This document shows, piece by piece, positions 1 to 5,274 of a stretch of DNA of 5,717 nt (positions are counted from its first letter, which is position 1; each line of letters opens with the position of its first letter). Origin of the DNA: Caldifarciminota bacterium (GTDB lineage: Bacteria; Hydrothermota; Tepidihabitantia; Tepidihabitantales; Tepidihabitantaceae); NCBI GenBank assembly GCA_016935295.1, contig JAFGRF010000390.1:1-5717 (forward strand), read 5' to 3'. The notes beneath the pieces were generated by a model that had not been told where the DNA came from, ran no database searches, and was given only the letters and a program-made list of their open reading frames with translations. A program made the position numbers and the translations under genes.

Positions 1-590
1 ACCGGAATGCCACCGCCGCCACAGGCAATCACGACCGCTCCGGAGCGCAGCAGCGACTCGACTTCCGGCTTCTCCACCACATCCACCGGCCGCGGCGAGG
101 GGACCATCCGCCGGAAGCCGCGGCCCGCGTCCTCGCGCAGGACCCAGCCCAGCTCTCGCTCCAGCTTCGCAGCCTCACCCTTGGTGTAGAACGGCCCGAC
201 CGGCTTGGACGGATTCTCGAATGCCGGGTCAGCCTTGTCCACAACCACCTGCGTGACCAAGGTCACCACCGGCTTGGCGATGCCGCGCTGCTTGAACTCA
301 TTGTCGAGCGACTGCTGTATCATGTAGCCTATTTCGGCCTGAGTCTGAGCGTTGCAGGCATCGAGCGGAGTCTCCGGCAGCCGGTTCCGGGAGAGGTGTG
401 AACGGATGAGGATGAACCCGACCTGCGGGCCGTTGCCGTGGGTGACAACAACCTCGTGGCCGGACGCAGCGATATCGGCGATGTGCCGGCAGGTTTCGGC
501 TGTGGTCGCAAGCTGGTCCGCGAACGAACTCCGGTCCTTGGACCGAATGAGCGAGTTGCCGCCGATGGCAAGTACGGTGATGGCACTCAT
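1..590 (-). CDS. arcC: Carbamate kinase, N-terminal part (partial at window edge)
   Basis: Carbamate kinase of the amino-acid kinase family, a cytoplasmic enzyme that reversibly makes ATP and carbamate from carbamoyl phosphate and ADP, usually as the last step of arginine deiminase or purine/agmatine catabolism. Reading minus from ATG at 590-588 gives 196 codons without a stop, then the window ends; the family is about 310 residues, so roughly the last third is missing. Visible motifs: GGNSL at residues 10-14, HGNGPQVG at 51-58, a TQVVVDKADPAF segment at 113-124, GPFYTK at 132-137, the EDAGRGFRRMVPSP block at 153-166, and ACGGGGIP at 189-196, all typical of this enzyme. The start is fixed by an in-frame TAA 15 nt upstream. 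No Shine-Dalgarno sequence precedes it. It is divergent from rnpB. Without its arc or purine-pathway neighbours, whether it works in catabolism or in carbamoyl phosphate supply cannot be decided. Confidence 0.95.
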   Translation of the reverse strand, partial: MSAITVLAIGGNSLIRSKDRSSFADQLATTAETCRHIADIAASGHEVVVTHGNGPQVGFILIRSHLSRNRLPETPLDACNAQTQAEIGYMIQQSLDNEFKQRGIAKPVVTLVTQVVVDKADPAFENPSKPVGPFYTKGEAAKLERELGWVLREDAGRGFRRMVPSPRPVDVVEKPEVESLLRSGAVVIACGGGGIP

Positions 591-599
591 CAGGCATAC

Positions 600-627
600 A
601 GGTTATCACACCGGCCGGAGGAATCAA
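600..627 (-). promoter_or_regulatory. Possible arcC promoter giving a very short leader
   Basis: On the minus strand TTGATT (627-622) could be a -35 element. Downstream lies GATAAC (607-602) with an upstream TG one base away, an extended -10 arrangement. The 14-nt spacing is short; the alternative -10, TAACCT (605-600), has 16-nt spacing but a poorer match. Either would start transcription within about ten bases of the ATG, consistent with the absence of a ribosome binding site. Weak, motif-based inference. Confidence 0.25.
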
Positions 628-645
628 GAACACAGAGGCAAATGA

Positions 646-745
646 CGAAGCTCGAAGCTCGAATTCCTATTGAAGTTCGAGAGCGGGCAATGCCCAATTC
701 GGACTTCGGGTTTCAATCGTCATTCGGACTTCGAGCTTCGGACTT
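646..745. repeat. Inverted repeat built of a 7-nt unit (TTCGGAC/TTCGAGC)
   Basis: This fills most of the gap between arcC and the rnpB promoter. The left arm (646-663) has the unit CGAAGCT twice, then a diverged copy. The right side carries the reverse complement: TTCGGAC at 698, TTCGGGT at 705, then TTCGGAC at 723, TTCGAGC at 730 and TTCGGAC at 737. Arms 646-663 and 723-740 pair at 16 of 18 positions. Inside, ATTGAA (669-674) pairs with TTCAAT (712-717), GAAGTTCG with CGGACTTC (one G-U), and GGGC with GCCC around a 3-nt loop (685-695), so the whole block can fold into one long interrupted hairpin. It lies between divergent genes and has no T-run, so it is unlikely to be a terminator. Origin and function are unknown. 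Confidence 0.65.
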
Positions 746-757
746 TGCTTCTGCCGC

Positions 758-785
758 TTGCTATCGCAGGGAGTCGGGCTAGAAT
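758..785 (+). promoter_or_regulatory. rnpB promoter (sigma-70 type)
   Basis: TTGCTA (758-763) and TAGAAT (780-785) match the -35 and -10 consensus at 4 of 6 and 5 of 6 positions, with a 16-nt spacer. The predicted start, 6-8 bases past the -10 box, falls at about 791-793. That is where the first base-paired residue of the RNase P RNA P1 helix begins (791), which independently supports the call. Confidence 0.7.
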
Positions 786-790
786 GGAAG

Positions 791-1266
791 CGGAGGCGGG
801 TCGGACGGTCGCGGGTGACGCCGGGCGCTTCACGCTCTATGCATGACGCACTACGCTCGACGCCTGGAATCGCGAACGTTGAGTGTGCTGCATTAGGCGT
901 ATTGCGTTGTGCGTCTGGCGTCCGCCTGAGGAAAGTCCGAGCACCCAGGGCGAGGCACTCGTTAAGAGCGAGGCTGCGGGCCGGCAACGGCCCGTGGACG
1001 GAAAGTGTCACAGAAACTACACCGCCGCGTCTTCGGATGCGGTAAGGGTGAAAAAGTGCGGTAAGAGCGCACTGTCCCGCGCGGTGACGCACGGGACGGA
1101 AAAACCCTGCCCGGCGCAAGACCAACATGAGAACCGGACTGGCCCGGTCCATTCAAGTTCTCGGGTAGGTCGCTTGAGACGTGCGGGCAACCGCACGCCC
1201 AGATAAATGACCGTCACCCGGGCGCAAGCCCGTGCGTACAGAACTCGGCTTACAGACCCGCCTCCG
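791..1266 (+). ncRNA. rnpB: RNase P RNA, bacterial type A, with extended P3
   Basis: Catalytic RNA of ribonuclease P, which removes 5' leaders from tRNA precursors together with the RnpA protein. Helices seen: P1, 12 perfect pairs (791-802 with 1255-1266); P2 (804-810 with 1209-1215); P3 base (817-822 with 917-922); P4, AAG-U-CCGAG at 933-941 with CTCGG-CTT at 1244-1251, keeping the conserved bulged U (936); P6, GGGC 948-951 with GCCC 1142-1145, the type A long-range contact; P9 with a GCAA loop (977-994); P12 with a UUCG loop (1025-1042); P18 with a GCAA loop (1180-1197); P19 with a GCAA loop (1219-1232). Conserved single strands include GAGGAAAGTCCG (928-939), GGTAAGAGCGCAC near 1060-1075, GGGTAGG (1163-1169) and ACAGAA before P4. 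The GGU that pairs with the tRNA CCA end is present at 1164-1166. At 476 nt it is longer than the usual 350-400, mostly because of P3. No clear terminator follows. Confidence 0.97.
829..919 (+). repeat. Degenerate 7-nt repeat forming the extended P3 arm of rnpB
   Basis: Reading in steps of seven from 829, the units at 829, 836, 843, 850 and 857 all end in GC, and four of the five end in ACGC. After three irregular units the register resumes, with units at 885, 892, 899, 906 and 913 again all ending in GC. The two halves are partly complementary: GACGCAC 845-851 with GTGCGTC 909-915, ACGC 853-856 with GCGT 904-907, and ACGCC 860-864 with GGCGT 896-900, so the block is a long P3 hairpin. E. coli P3 spans about 45 nt; here it spans about 115 nt (811-925). 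Confidence 0.65.
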
Positions 1267-1276
1267 ATGATAGGTA

Positions 1277-1334
1277 GAGGTTGAGGTTGAGACCCTTGCC
1301 CTTGTCTTCACCTTTGCCTTCACCTTGTTCTTTG
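1277..1334. repeat. Hexanucleotide-period low-complexity tract
   Basis: Two and a half copies of GAGGTT (1277-1291) run into about seven degenerate six-base units of CCTTTG/CCCTTG/CCTTCA type (1293-1334). It fills most of the gap between the rnpB 3' end and the cobalamin riboswitch. The minus strand reads as a run of basic/valine then Ser-Thr dipeptides, but nothing supports a gene there. Confidence 0.6.
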
Positions 1335-1352
1335 CTAGTCTTGTTCGACAAT
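1325..1352 (+). promoter_or_regulatory. Weak candidate promoter for the riboswitch-receptor transcript
   Basis: TTGTTC (1325-1330) and GACAAT (1347-1352) are separated by 16 nt and would start transcription near 1359, just before riboswitch helix P1 at 1362. The hexamers match consensus at only 3 and 4 of 6 positions. The placement is the main support. Confidence 0.3.
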
Positions 1353-1361
1353 CTGGAAGAA

Positions 1362-1540
1362 CGGCGGAAGACCGCGTGCGCGTATGCGCACAAACGGTTG
1401 CAGCCAGGCGCTGCACAGGGAAAGCCGTGAGAAACGGCTGCGGTCCCACCCACTGTGAGCGGCTCCCCGCTCTGTCAACGCCACTGGCACCCGCTGGGAA
1501 GGCGACAGAGCTTGCCGCAAGCCAGGAGACCTGTCCGCCG
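1362..1540 (+). promoter_or_regulatory. Cobalamin (B12) riboswitch aptamer
   Basis: Conserved cobalamin-riboswitch elements appear in order: CAGGGAA (1416-1422), a hairpin 1423-1428/1434-1439 with a GAGAA loop, CCCACTGTGA (1448-1458), GCCACTGG (1480-1487), GGGAAGG (1496-1502), and the B12 box AAGCCAGGAGACCTGTC (1519-1535). A 7-bp helix P1 closes the domain (1362-1368 with 1534-1540). P5 is GAGCGG/CCGCTC (1457-1462/1467-1472) with loop CTCC. A peripheral hairpin (1376-1391) lies in the 5' part. It sits directly upstream of a BtuB-like receptor, the classic gene under this control, so cobalamin binding should lower receptor synthesis. Family knowledge supports binding of adenosyl- or methylcobalamin; which one cannot be told from this sequence by eye. 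Confidence 0.95.
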
Positions 1541-1548
1541 CTTTCTTA

Positions 1549-1623
1549 GGGACTGGCACTGCTTTCCGCGGAGGAAAACAGTACCTGTACCCAGTCCTCT
1601 TAGGTTCGACTTGTGAGGAAAGG
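1549..1623 (+). promoter_or_regulatory. Riboswitch expression platform (probably translational)
   Basis: A hairpin at 1558-1582 (ACTG and TTTCC pairing with GGAAA and CAGT, loop GCGGA) lies inside an outer stem, 1550-1556 with 1591-1597. GGAG (1570-1573), in and beside its loop, can pair with the aptamer L5 loop CTCC (1463-1466), the expected L5-L13 kissing contact. The 3' side of the outer stem overlaps TCCTC (1595-1599), which can instead pair with GAGGA of the ribosome binding site (1615-1619); CTTTCC (1562-1567) can also pair with GGAAAG (1617-1622). No T-run follows any of these stems, so control of translation is more likely than termination. The pairings are visible; the mechanism is inferred. 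Confidence 0.55.
1615..1623 (+). promoter_or_regulatory. Ribosome binding site of the receptor gene
   Basis: GAGGAAAGG precedes ATG 1634, with 10 nt between the final AAGG and the ATG. It favours this start over the in-frame GTG at 1613, which would place the site inside the coding sequence. It is the likely target of the riboswitch because TCCTC (1595-1599) can mask it. Confidence 0.75.
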
Positions 1624-1633
1624 AAACCGAACC

Positions 1634-3763
1634 ATGGCGAAGATAGTAGACAGTAGACAGAAGGCAGTAGACAGGAGTGCTGCGGCCACCCTGGCGCTGC
1701 TTCTCGTGCTGGGAACTGCATACGCCGCGACGCTGCGGGGAGTGGTGCTCGATGCGGTCACGGGCGAACCAATTACGTACGCCCTGGTCAGTACCCCGGA
1801 GATGGAGGCGAACGCGGTCGCCGACGCATCGGGCGCCTTCGCGCTGGCGCTCACCGTTGGCACAGAACACGTGACCGTTGTAGTCTCAAGTGTCGGCTAC
1901 GACGAGAAGCGGTACGACAGCCTAGACGCCTCCAGTGAGGCGACCCTCTATCTGCGACCCAATCCAATTCACCTGAAGGAAATCACCGTAACCGCGTTCC
2001 GTACTCCGAGTCCGGTCGAGCGGTCCGGACCGGTGTCTATCGTCGAAGTCGGCGAGTCTGGTGCCAAGGGACGCACCAGCGTGGCGGAGCTGCTGACAGG
2101 CCTGCCGTCCACCTTCATCAAGGACTACGGCAACCTGGCCATGGTCGGCCTGCGCGGAGCCGATGCCGAGCAGACGCTCGTTCTGTTCGATGGTGTCCGG
2201 CTCAACTCGGCCCAGGATAACCTGTCTGACCTGACGACCCTGCCGCTATCCTCGGCGCAGCGCGTGGAGGTAGTGAGGGGCAACAACTCGGCCCTGTACG
2301 GCGCGAATTCCATCGGCGGCCTGGTGAATATCATCCCGCCCGAACCGGAACGACTCGGAGCAAGGGCGACCGCCGGCCTTGGTTCTCTCGGCAGGCGGTA
2401 TCTGCAGGCCACTCACACCAACTGGTCTGACCCGCTGGGCTATGTCGTTTCAGCCAGTCTGAACCGCACCGGCGCCGCGTTCACATATCGAGACACGGCC
2501 GACTCGGCACGCGAGCGCGTCAACTCCGACATCAACTCCCAAGACGTGATGGCCAAAGGCGTCTTCGCGCAGGGCCGGCAGCGGGTGTCGCTGCTCGGTG
2601 AGTACAACGTTACGCGGCGCGGCGTACCGGGGCCGACTTCATGGCCCGCAGACAGCGCACGCATGGATGACTACCGCGGCATCGTACACCTTGGTTACGA
2701 ACTGCAGGAAACCGACAATGCCCGCCTCGAATCGCGTCTCTACCATCACCAGTCATGGCGCCACTACCGGAACCCGGATACGCTCGCATGGGTCAACGAC
2801 ACCCACGTCACCTGGGTATCGGGCATCACTGCCAAGCAGGCAGCCCACTTCGCCGGCTGGATGACCGGTGTTGTCGGTCTCGAAGGCGAACGGGCGCAGT
2901 TCCGCAGCTCGGCCATCGGCCTTCCGCAGCGCTGGACTGGTGCCGGCTGGGCCGAAGCGCGTATACGCTGGCGCGCGCTGAATGTGATTCCGATGGCGCG
3001 GTTCGACTGGCTGAATGACTCGCGGCGGAGGCCCGATTCTGTTCTGACCCGCTCCAACACCCGCATCGTCAGCCCAAAGCTGACGCTCAGCTATTCCGGC
3101 CCCGCCTGGCTCGACCTCTACGCCTCGGTGGGGCGCTCCTTCCGCACCCCGACCTTCAACGAGCTCTACTGGCCCGAGGACCCCTGGACCAGAGGCAACC
3201 CGCAACTGAAACCAGAATGGGCGACAAGCATCGACCTGAACGCGGCGGCCAGGTACGGTTCATCCGTGTCCGGCCGGCTAGGCGTCTGGCACTCGTCCCT
3301 CACCGATCTCATCCAGTGGCAACCCGACTCGGCCTTGGTGTACCGGCCGGTCAATCTCGACACCGCGACCATCACCGGTTCCGAGCTGGAGCTAACCGTG
3401 AACTCGAAGCATCTGCGGGTAGCCGGCCATGCCACCTACATACTTGCCCGTTCCCATGGTAAGGACCTCATCTACCGTCCGCGGTTCAGCCTCGCAGTAT
3501 CACACCTGCTCCGATGGCGACTCGTGCAGTTGAGCTGGGATGTACGCCGGACCGGCAAACGCTACACCGTTCCGGATAACACTGACTCGCTGCCGGGCTT
3601 CTTGCTGTTTGACATGGGGGTCGGCTTCACGCCGACACTCGGGCGGCTGGAAACCGCGCTGCGGGGCGGAGTCCGCAACCTGTTCGACCGGCAGTATGAA
3701 GTGATGAAGGGATACCCGGTACCCGGCCGGAACTGGTACGCGGAACTGGAACTGAAGCTCTAG
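1634..3763 (+). CDS. btuB: TonB-dependent outer-membrane cobalamin receptor (BtuB-like)
   Basis: A 709-residue outer-membrane beta-barrel receptor, predicted to import cobalamin or another corrinoid using energy from TonB-ExbB-ExbD. Parts in order: signal peptide (hydrophobic core about 16-28, likely cleavage after AYA at 31); a carboxypeptidase-regulatory-like beta-sandwich (about 33-110, with GVVLDAVTGEPI and SVGYDEK); a TonB-box-like EITVTA (116-121); the plug (about 125-235, with GLRGADAEQTLVLFDGVRLN and RGNNSALYGANSIGGLVNII); then the barrel, ending in the receptor-type VRNLFDRQYEVMKGYPVPGR segment. The sandwich explains most of the extra length over E. coli BtuB (about 614 residues with signal peptide) and is common in Bacteroidetes-like receptors. 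Substrate is inferred from the cobalamin riboswitch upstream, not from the barrel. Oddities: the codons just after the start are a 7-nt repeat, and the last residue is leucine rather than the usual aromatic. A terminator follows at 3783. Confidence 0.92.
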   Translation: MAKIVDSRQKAVDRSAAATLALLLVLGTAYAATLRGVVLDAVTGEPITYALVSTPEMEANAVADASGAFALALTVGTEHVTVVVSSVGYDEKRYDSLDASSEATLYLRPNPIHLKEITVTAFRTPSPVERSGPVSIVEVGESGAKGRTSVAELLTGLPSTFIKDYGNLAMVGLRGADAEQTLVLFDGVRLNSAQDNLSDLTTLPLSSAQRVEVVRGNNSALYGANSIGGLVNIIPPEPERLGARATAGLGSLGRRYLQATHTNWSDPLGYVVSASLNRTGAAFTYRDTADSARERVNSDINSQDVMAKGVFAQGRQRVSLLGEYNVTRRGVPGPTSWPADSARMDDYRGIVHLGYELQETDNARLESRLYHHQSWRHYRNPDTLAWVNDTHVTWVSGITAKQAAHFAGWMTGVVGLEGERAQFRSSAIGLPQRWTGAGWAEARIRWRALNVIPMARFDWLNDSRRRPDSVLTRSNTRIVSPKLTLSYSGPAWLDLYASVGRSFRTPTFNELYWPEDPWTRGNPQLKPEWATSIDLNAAARYGSSVSGRLGVWHSSLTDLIQWQPDSALVYRPVNLDTATITGSELELTVNSKHLRVAGHATYILARSHGKDLIYRPRFSLAVSHLLRWRLVQLSWDVRRTGKRYTVPDNTDSLPGFLLFDMGVGFTPTLGRLETALRGGVRNLFDRQYEVMKGYPVPGRNWYAELELKL
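1645..1674 (+). repeat. 7-nt tandem repeat (AGTAGAC) within the signal-peptide codons
   Basis: Units start at 1645, 1652, 1659 and 1666: AGTAGAC three times with one variant (AGAAGGC, the third unit), then AG. The tract begins 11 nt after the receptor ATG and encodes roughly residues 4-14 (IVDSRQKAVDR), the polar region before the hydrophobic core. Because 7 is not a multiple of 3, a gain or loss of one unit would shift the reading frame. Confidence 0.7.
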
Positions 3764-5079
3764 TGAGTAGGTGCTTTGGACTGCGGGAGCGGAAGCTCCC
3801 GCTTTTCTTCAGCTGAGTCCGAGGCCGCGACAACCGGTCCGGCCGGCCCGGCCAGGTCCGCGAGGTACGACGCCTTCAGCACGTTGAACTCGGGCAGGTT
3901 TCTCTTGGCCACCGGCTCGGCGCGCGGCGGAATCACCTTCAGCGGATTGACCGGCTTGCCCCCCTGCCTGACCTCGAAGTGCAGGTGCGGTCCGGTCGAA
4001 AGCCCGGTTGACCCGACATAGCCAACCGTCTGCCCCTGCCGTACACTCCTCCCAGCTCGTATGCCGGCGCCGTACCGCGAGAGATGCCCGTAGCACGATA
4101 CGAGTCCTCGCGAGTGGCGTACTTGTACGAAGTTGCCGTACCCGCCATTCCAGCGAGCCATCACGACCTTGCCGTCAGCAATTGCACTGACCGGCGTTCC
4201 TGTCGGCGCACCGTAGTCCACGCCGGTATGCTGCCGCCACCTCCGCAGAATGGGATGGAACCTGTTGCCGAAGTGCGACGTGACCTTGGCAAACTGCAAA
4301 GGCGAGCGAAGCACCGTCTTCCGCAGCGACTGCCCCTTGTCGTTGTAGTAGTCATGGTGCCCGGACGGACTGCGGTAGTAGAACCCGTAGTAGTTGCCTG
4401 CCCGTCCTTTGAAGTGGACTGCGTGTATGCGGCCGTCTCTGTAGAACGCGGAATCGACATAGCACTTGTCGAGCAGTAACTCGAAGGAATCGCCTTCACT
4501 CACCTCGGTCAGGAAGTCCACTTCGTAGCTCAGAATCTCGGCGTAGTTGACGACCAGAGCCGGCGTCTCCCCCATGTCGATCATTGAGTTCCAGAGCGAC
4601 CCCTTGATTGCCCCGCGCACGACCACCCGCGCGGTATCCACCGGCTTCGTCTCCTTGACTGCGGCCATTCCGGCCGAGTCGAACCGGACGTGGTAGAGCG
4701 TGGCAGGGTCTCTGCTGTAGGCAATTTCGGTCAGGGCCAGACCCCGGTAAGTGAATTTCACCTTGTCGCCGGGCACCATTCTCCGGAAGTCGAAATCTGT
4801 CTTCGCCAGGGCCGCGTGGACATCATTGATACGGTCTTGAGAGAAACACCACCGAGCGAGCACGCCGGCCAACACCTCCCCTTTGCCCAGACTGTCCTCA
4901 GCCGTGTACGCGGAATCGGGACACGGCAAATCCGGCCCGCACACAGGACGCTTCACCGTCAGGCGACGAACCAGGAGAACGCCGCCCCCAACCAACCCAA
5001 GCGCTATCAGGACCACGAGGGCCCGGCCAGCAAGTCTCGCCCGACTGGATTGTCCGCTGAATCCGGCCTGCTGTCCCAT
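3760..5079 (-). CDS. Membrane-anchored M23 family zinc metallopeptidase (murein endopeptidase)
   Basis: A 439-residue LytM/M23 peptidase, predicted to cut peptide cross-links in peptidoglycan in the periplasm. One N-terminal membrane segment (about 20-37) follows an Arg-containing cytoplasmic stub. Residues about 60-135 resemble the LysM/OapA-like region of MepM- or ShyA-type enzymes; 150-260 is a mixed linker domain rich in aromatics. The M23 core is about 262-383: GNRFHPI (271-277), HTGVD with zinc ligands H284 and D288, YGH with H332, and HLH with H365 and H367. All expected catalytic residues are present, so it should be an active enzyme and not an EnvC/NlpD-like activator. A tail of about 55 residues follows. 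ATG 5079 is preceded by GGGAG (5093-5089) at 9-nt spacing. It overlaps the convergent receptor gene by 4 nt. The exact cleavage specificity cannot be told. Confidence 0.93.
   Translation of the reverse strand: MGQQAGFSGQSSRARLAGRALVVLIALGLVGGGVLLVRRLTVKRPVCGPDLPCPDSAYTAEDSLGKGEVLAGVLARWCFSQDRINDVHAALAKTDFDFRRMVPGDKVKFTYRGLALTEIAYSRDPATLYHVRFDSAGMAAVKETKPVDTARVVVRGAIKGSLWNSMIDMGETPALVVNYAEILSYEVDFLTEVSEGDSFELLLDKCYVDSAFYRDGRIHAVHFKGRAGNYYGFYYRSPSGHHDYYNDKGQSLRKTVLRSPLQFAKVTSHFGNRFHPILRRWRQHTGVDYGAPTGTPVSAIADGKVVMARWNGGYGNFVQVRHSRGLVSCYGHLSRYGAGIRAGRSVRQGQTVGYVGSTGLSTGPHLHFEVRQGGKPVNPLKVIPPRAEPVAKRNLPEFNVLKASYLADLAGPAGPVVAASDSAEEKRELPLPQSKAPTH
3783..3806 (+). terminator. Intrinsic terminator of the receptor gene, inside the M23 coding sequence
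   Basis: GCGGGAGC (3783-3790) pairs perfectly with GCTCCCGC (3795-3802) around a GGAA tetraloop, followed at once by TTTT and then CTTC. It starts 20 nt past the receptor stop codon. There is no T-run on the other strand, so it acts only on plus-strand transcription. Its DNA also encodes part of the C-terminal tail of the convergent M23 peptidase (KRELPLPQ region). Confidence 0.85.
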
Positions 5080-5094
5080 CCCGCCTAGCTCCCT

Positions 5095-5108
5095 GTCTCA
5101 GACGAGAC
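5095..5108 (-). other. Small hairpin beside the M23 ribosome binding site
   Basis: GTCTC (5095-5099) and GAGAC (5104-5108) can form a 5-bp stem with a 4-nt loop, one base upstream of the GGGAG ribosome binding site on the minus strand. It could influence initiation, but a stem this short may be chance. Confidence 0.25.
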
Positions 5109-5274
5109 TCTGCCCGGTAGGGAGCACATCCTGTTTGAGACGCGTGGTGACTTCTCTGGGTTGTCGCTGTTCTGCACCAATCACTGTAGCCTAGCGGTTT
5201 CTTGCGTACCGAGCAACCTTGACGGACAGCCCGCAACCGAGGTTCCCGGCCCGCACATCGGCCCGGTTCCTGCG

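Noticed and set aside
646..745. Possible CRISPR array because of repeated units
   Set aside because: Units are only 7 nt and contiguous, with no regular unique spacers and no cas genes.
1128..1170. Possible loss of the tRNA-CCA-binding GGU in RNase P RNA
   Set aside because: On aligning with E. coli, the motif is in GGGTAGG at 1163-1169; the hairpin first examined is P17, which holds the P6 partner GCCC.
1153..1449. Minus-strand open frame with a Lys-Val/Ser-Thr dipeptide run
   Set aside because: The run is a by-product of the 6-nt-period tract; the frame also covers the rnpB 3' end and much of the riboswitch antisense and has no ribosome site or family features.
1571..1577. GAGGAAA as a ribosome binding site
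   Set aside because: No ATG, GTG or TTG follows at usable distance; it lies in the hairpin thought to kiss L5 of the riboswitch.
1613..1633. Earlier in-frame GTG start for the receptor
   Set aside because: It would put the ribosome binding site inside the gene and add seven residues before a complete signal peptide; ATG 1634 has the proper site and spacing.
2125..3205. Several minus-strand frames of 70-150 codons opposite the receptor gene
   Set aside because: They are shadows of a high-GC coding sequence with clear domain structure on the plus strand.
5188..5216. Minus-strand promoter for the M23 gene (TTGCTC, 17 nt, TAGGCT)
   Set aside because: Spacing is good but the -10 matches only 3 of 6 positions; not better than chance in this gap.
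5230..5274. Terminator after the CxxC protein gene
   Set aside because: The GC-rich GGTTCCCGGCCC and GGCCCGGTTCC stretches are in direct rather than inverted orientation and lack a T-run.
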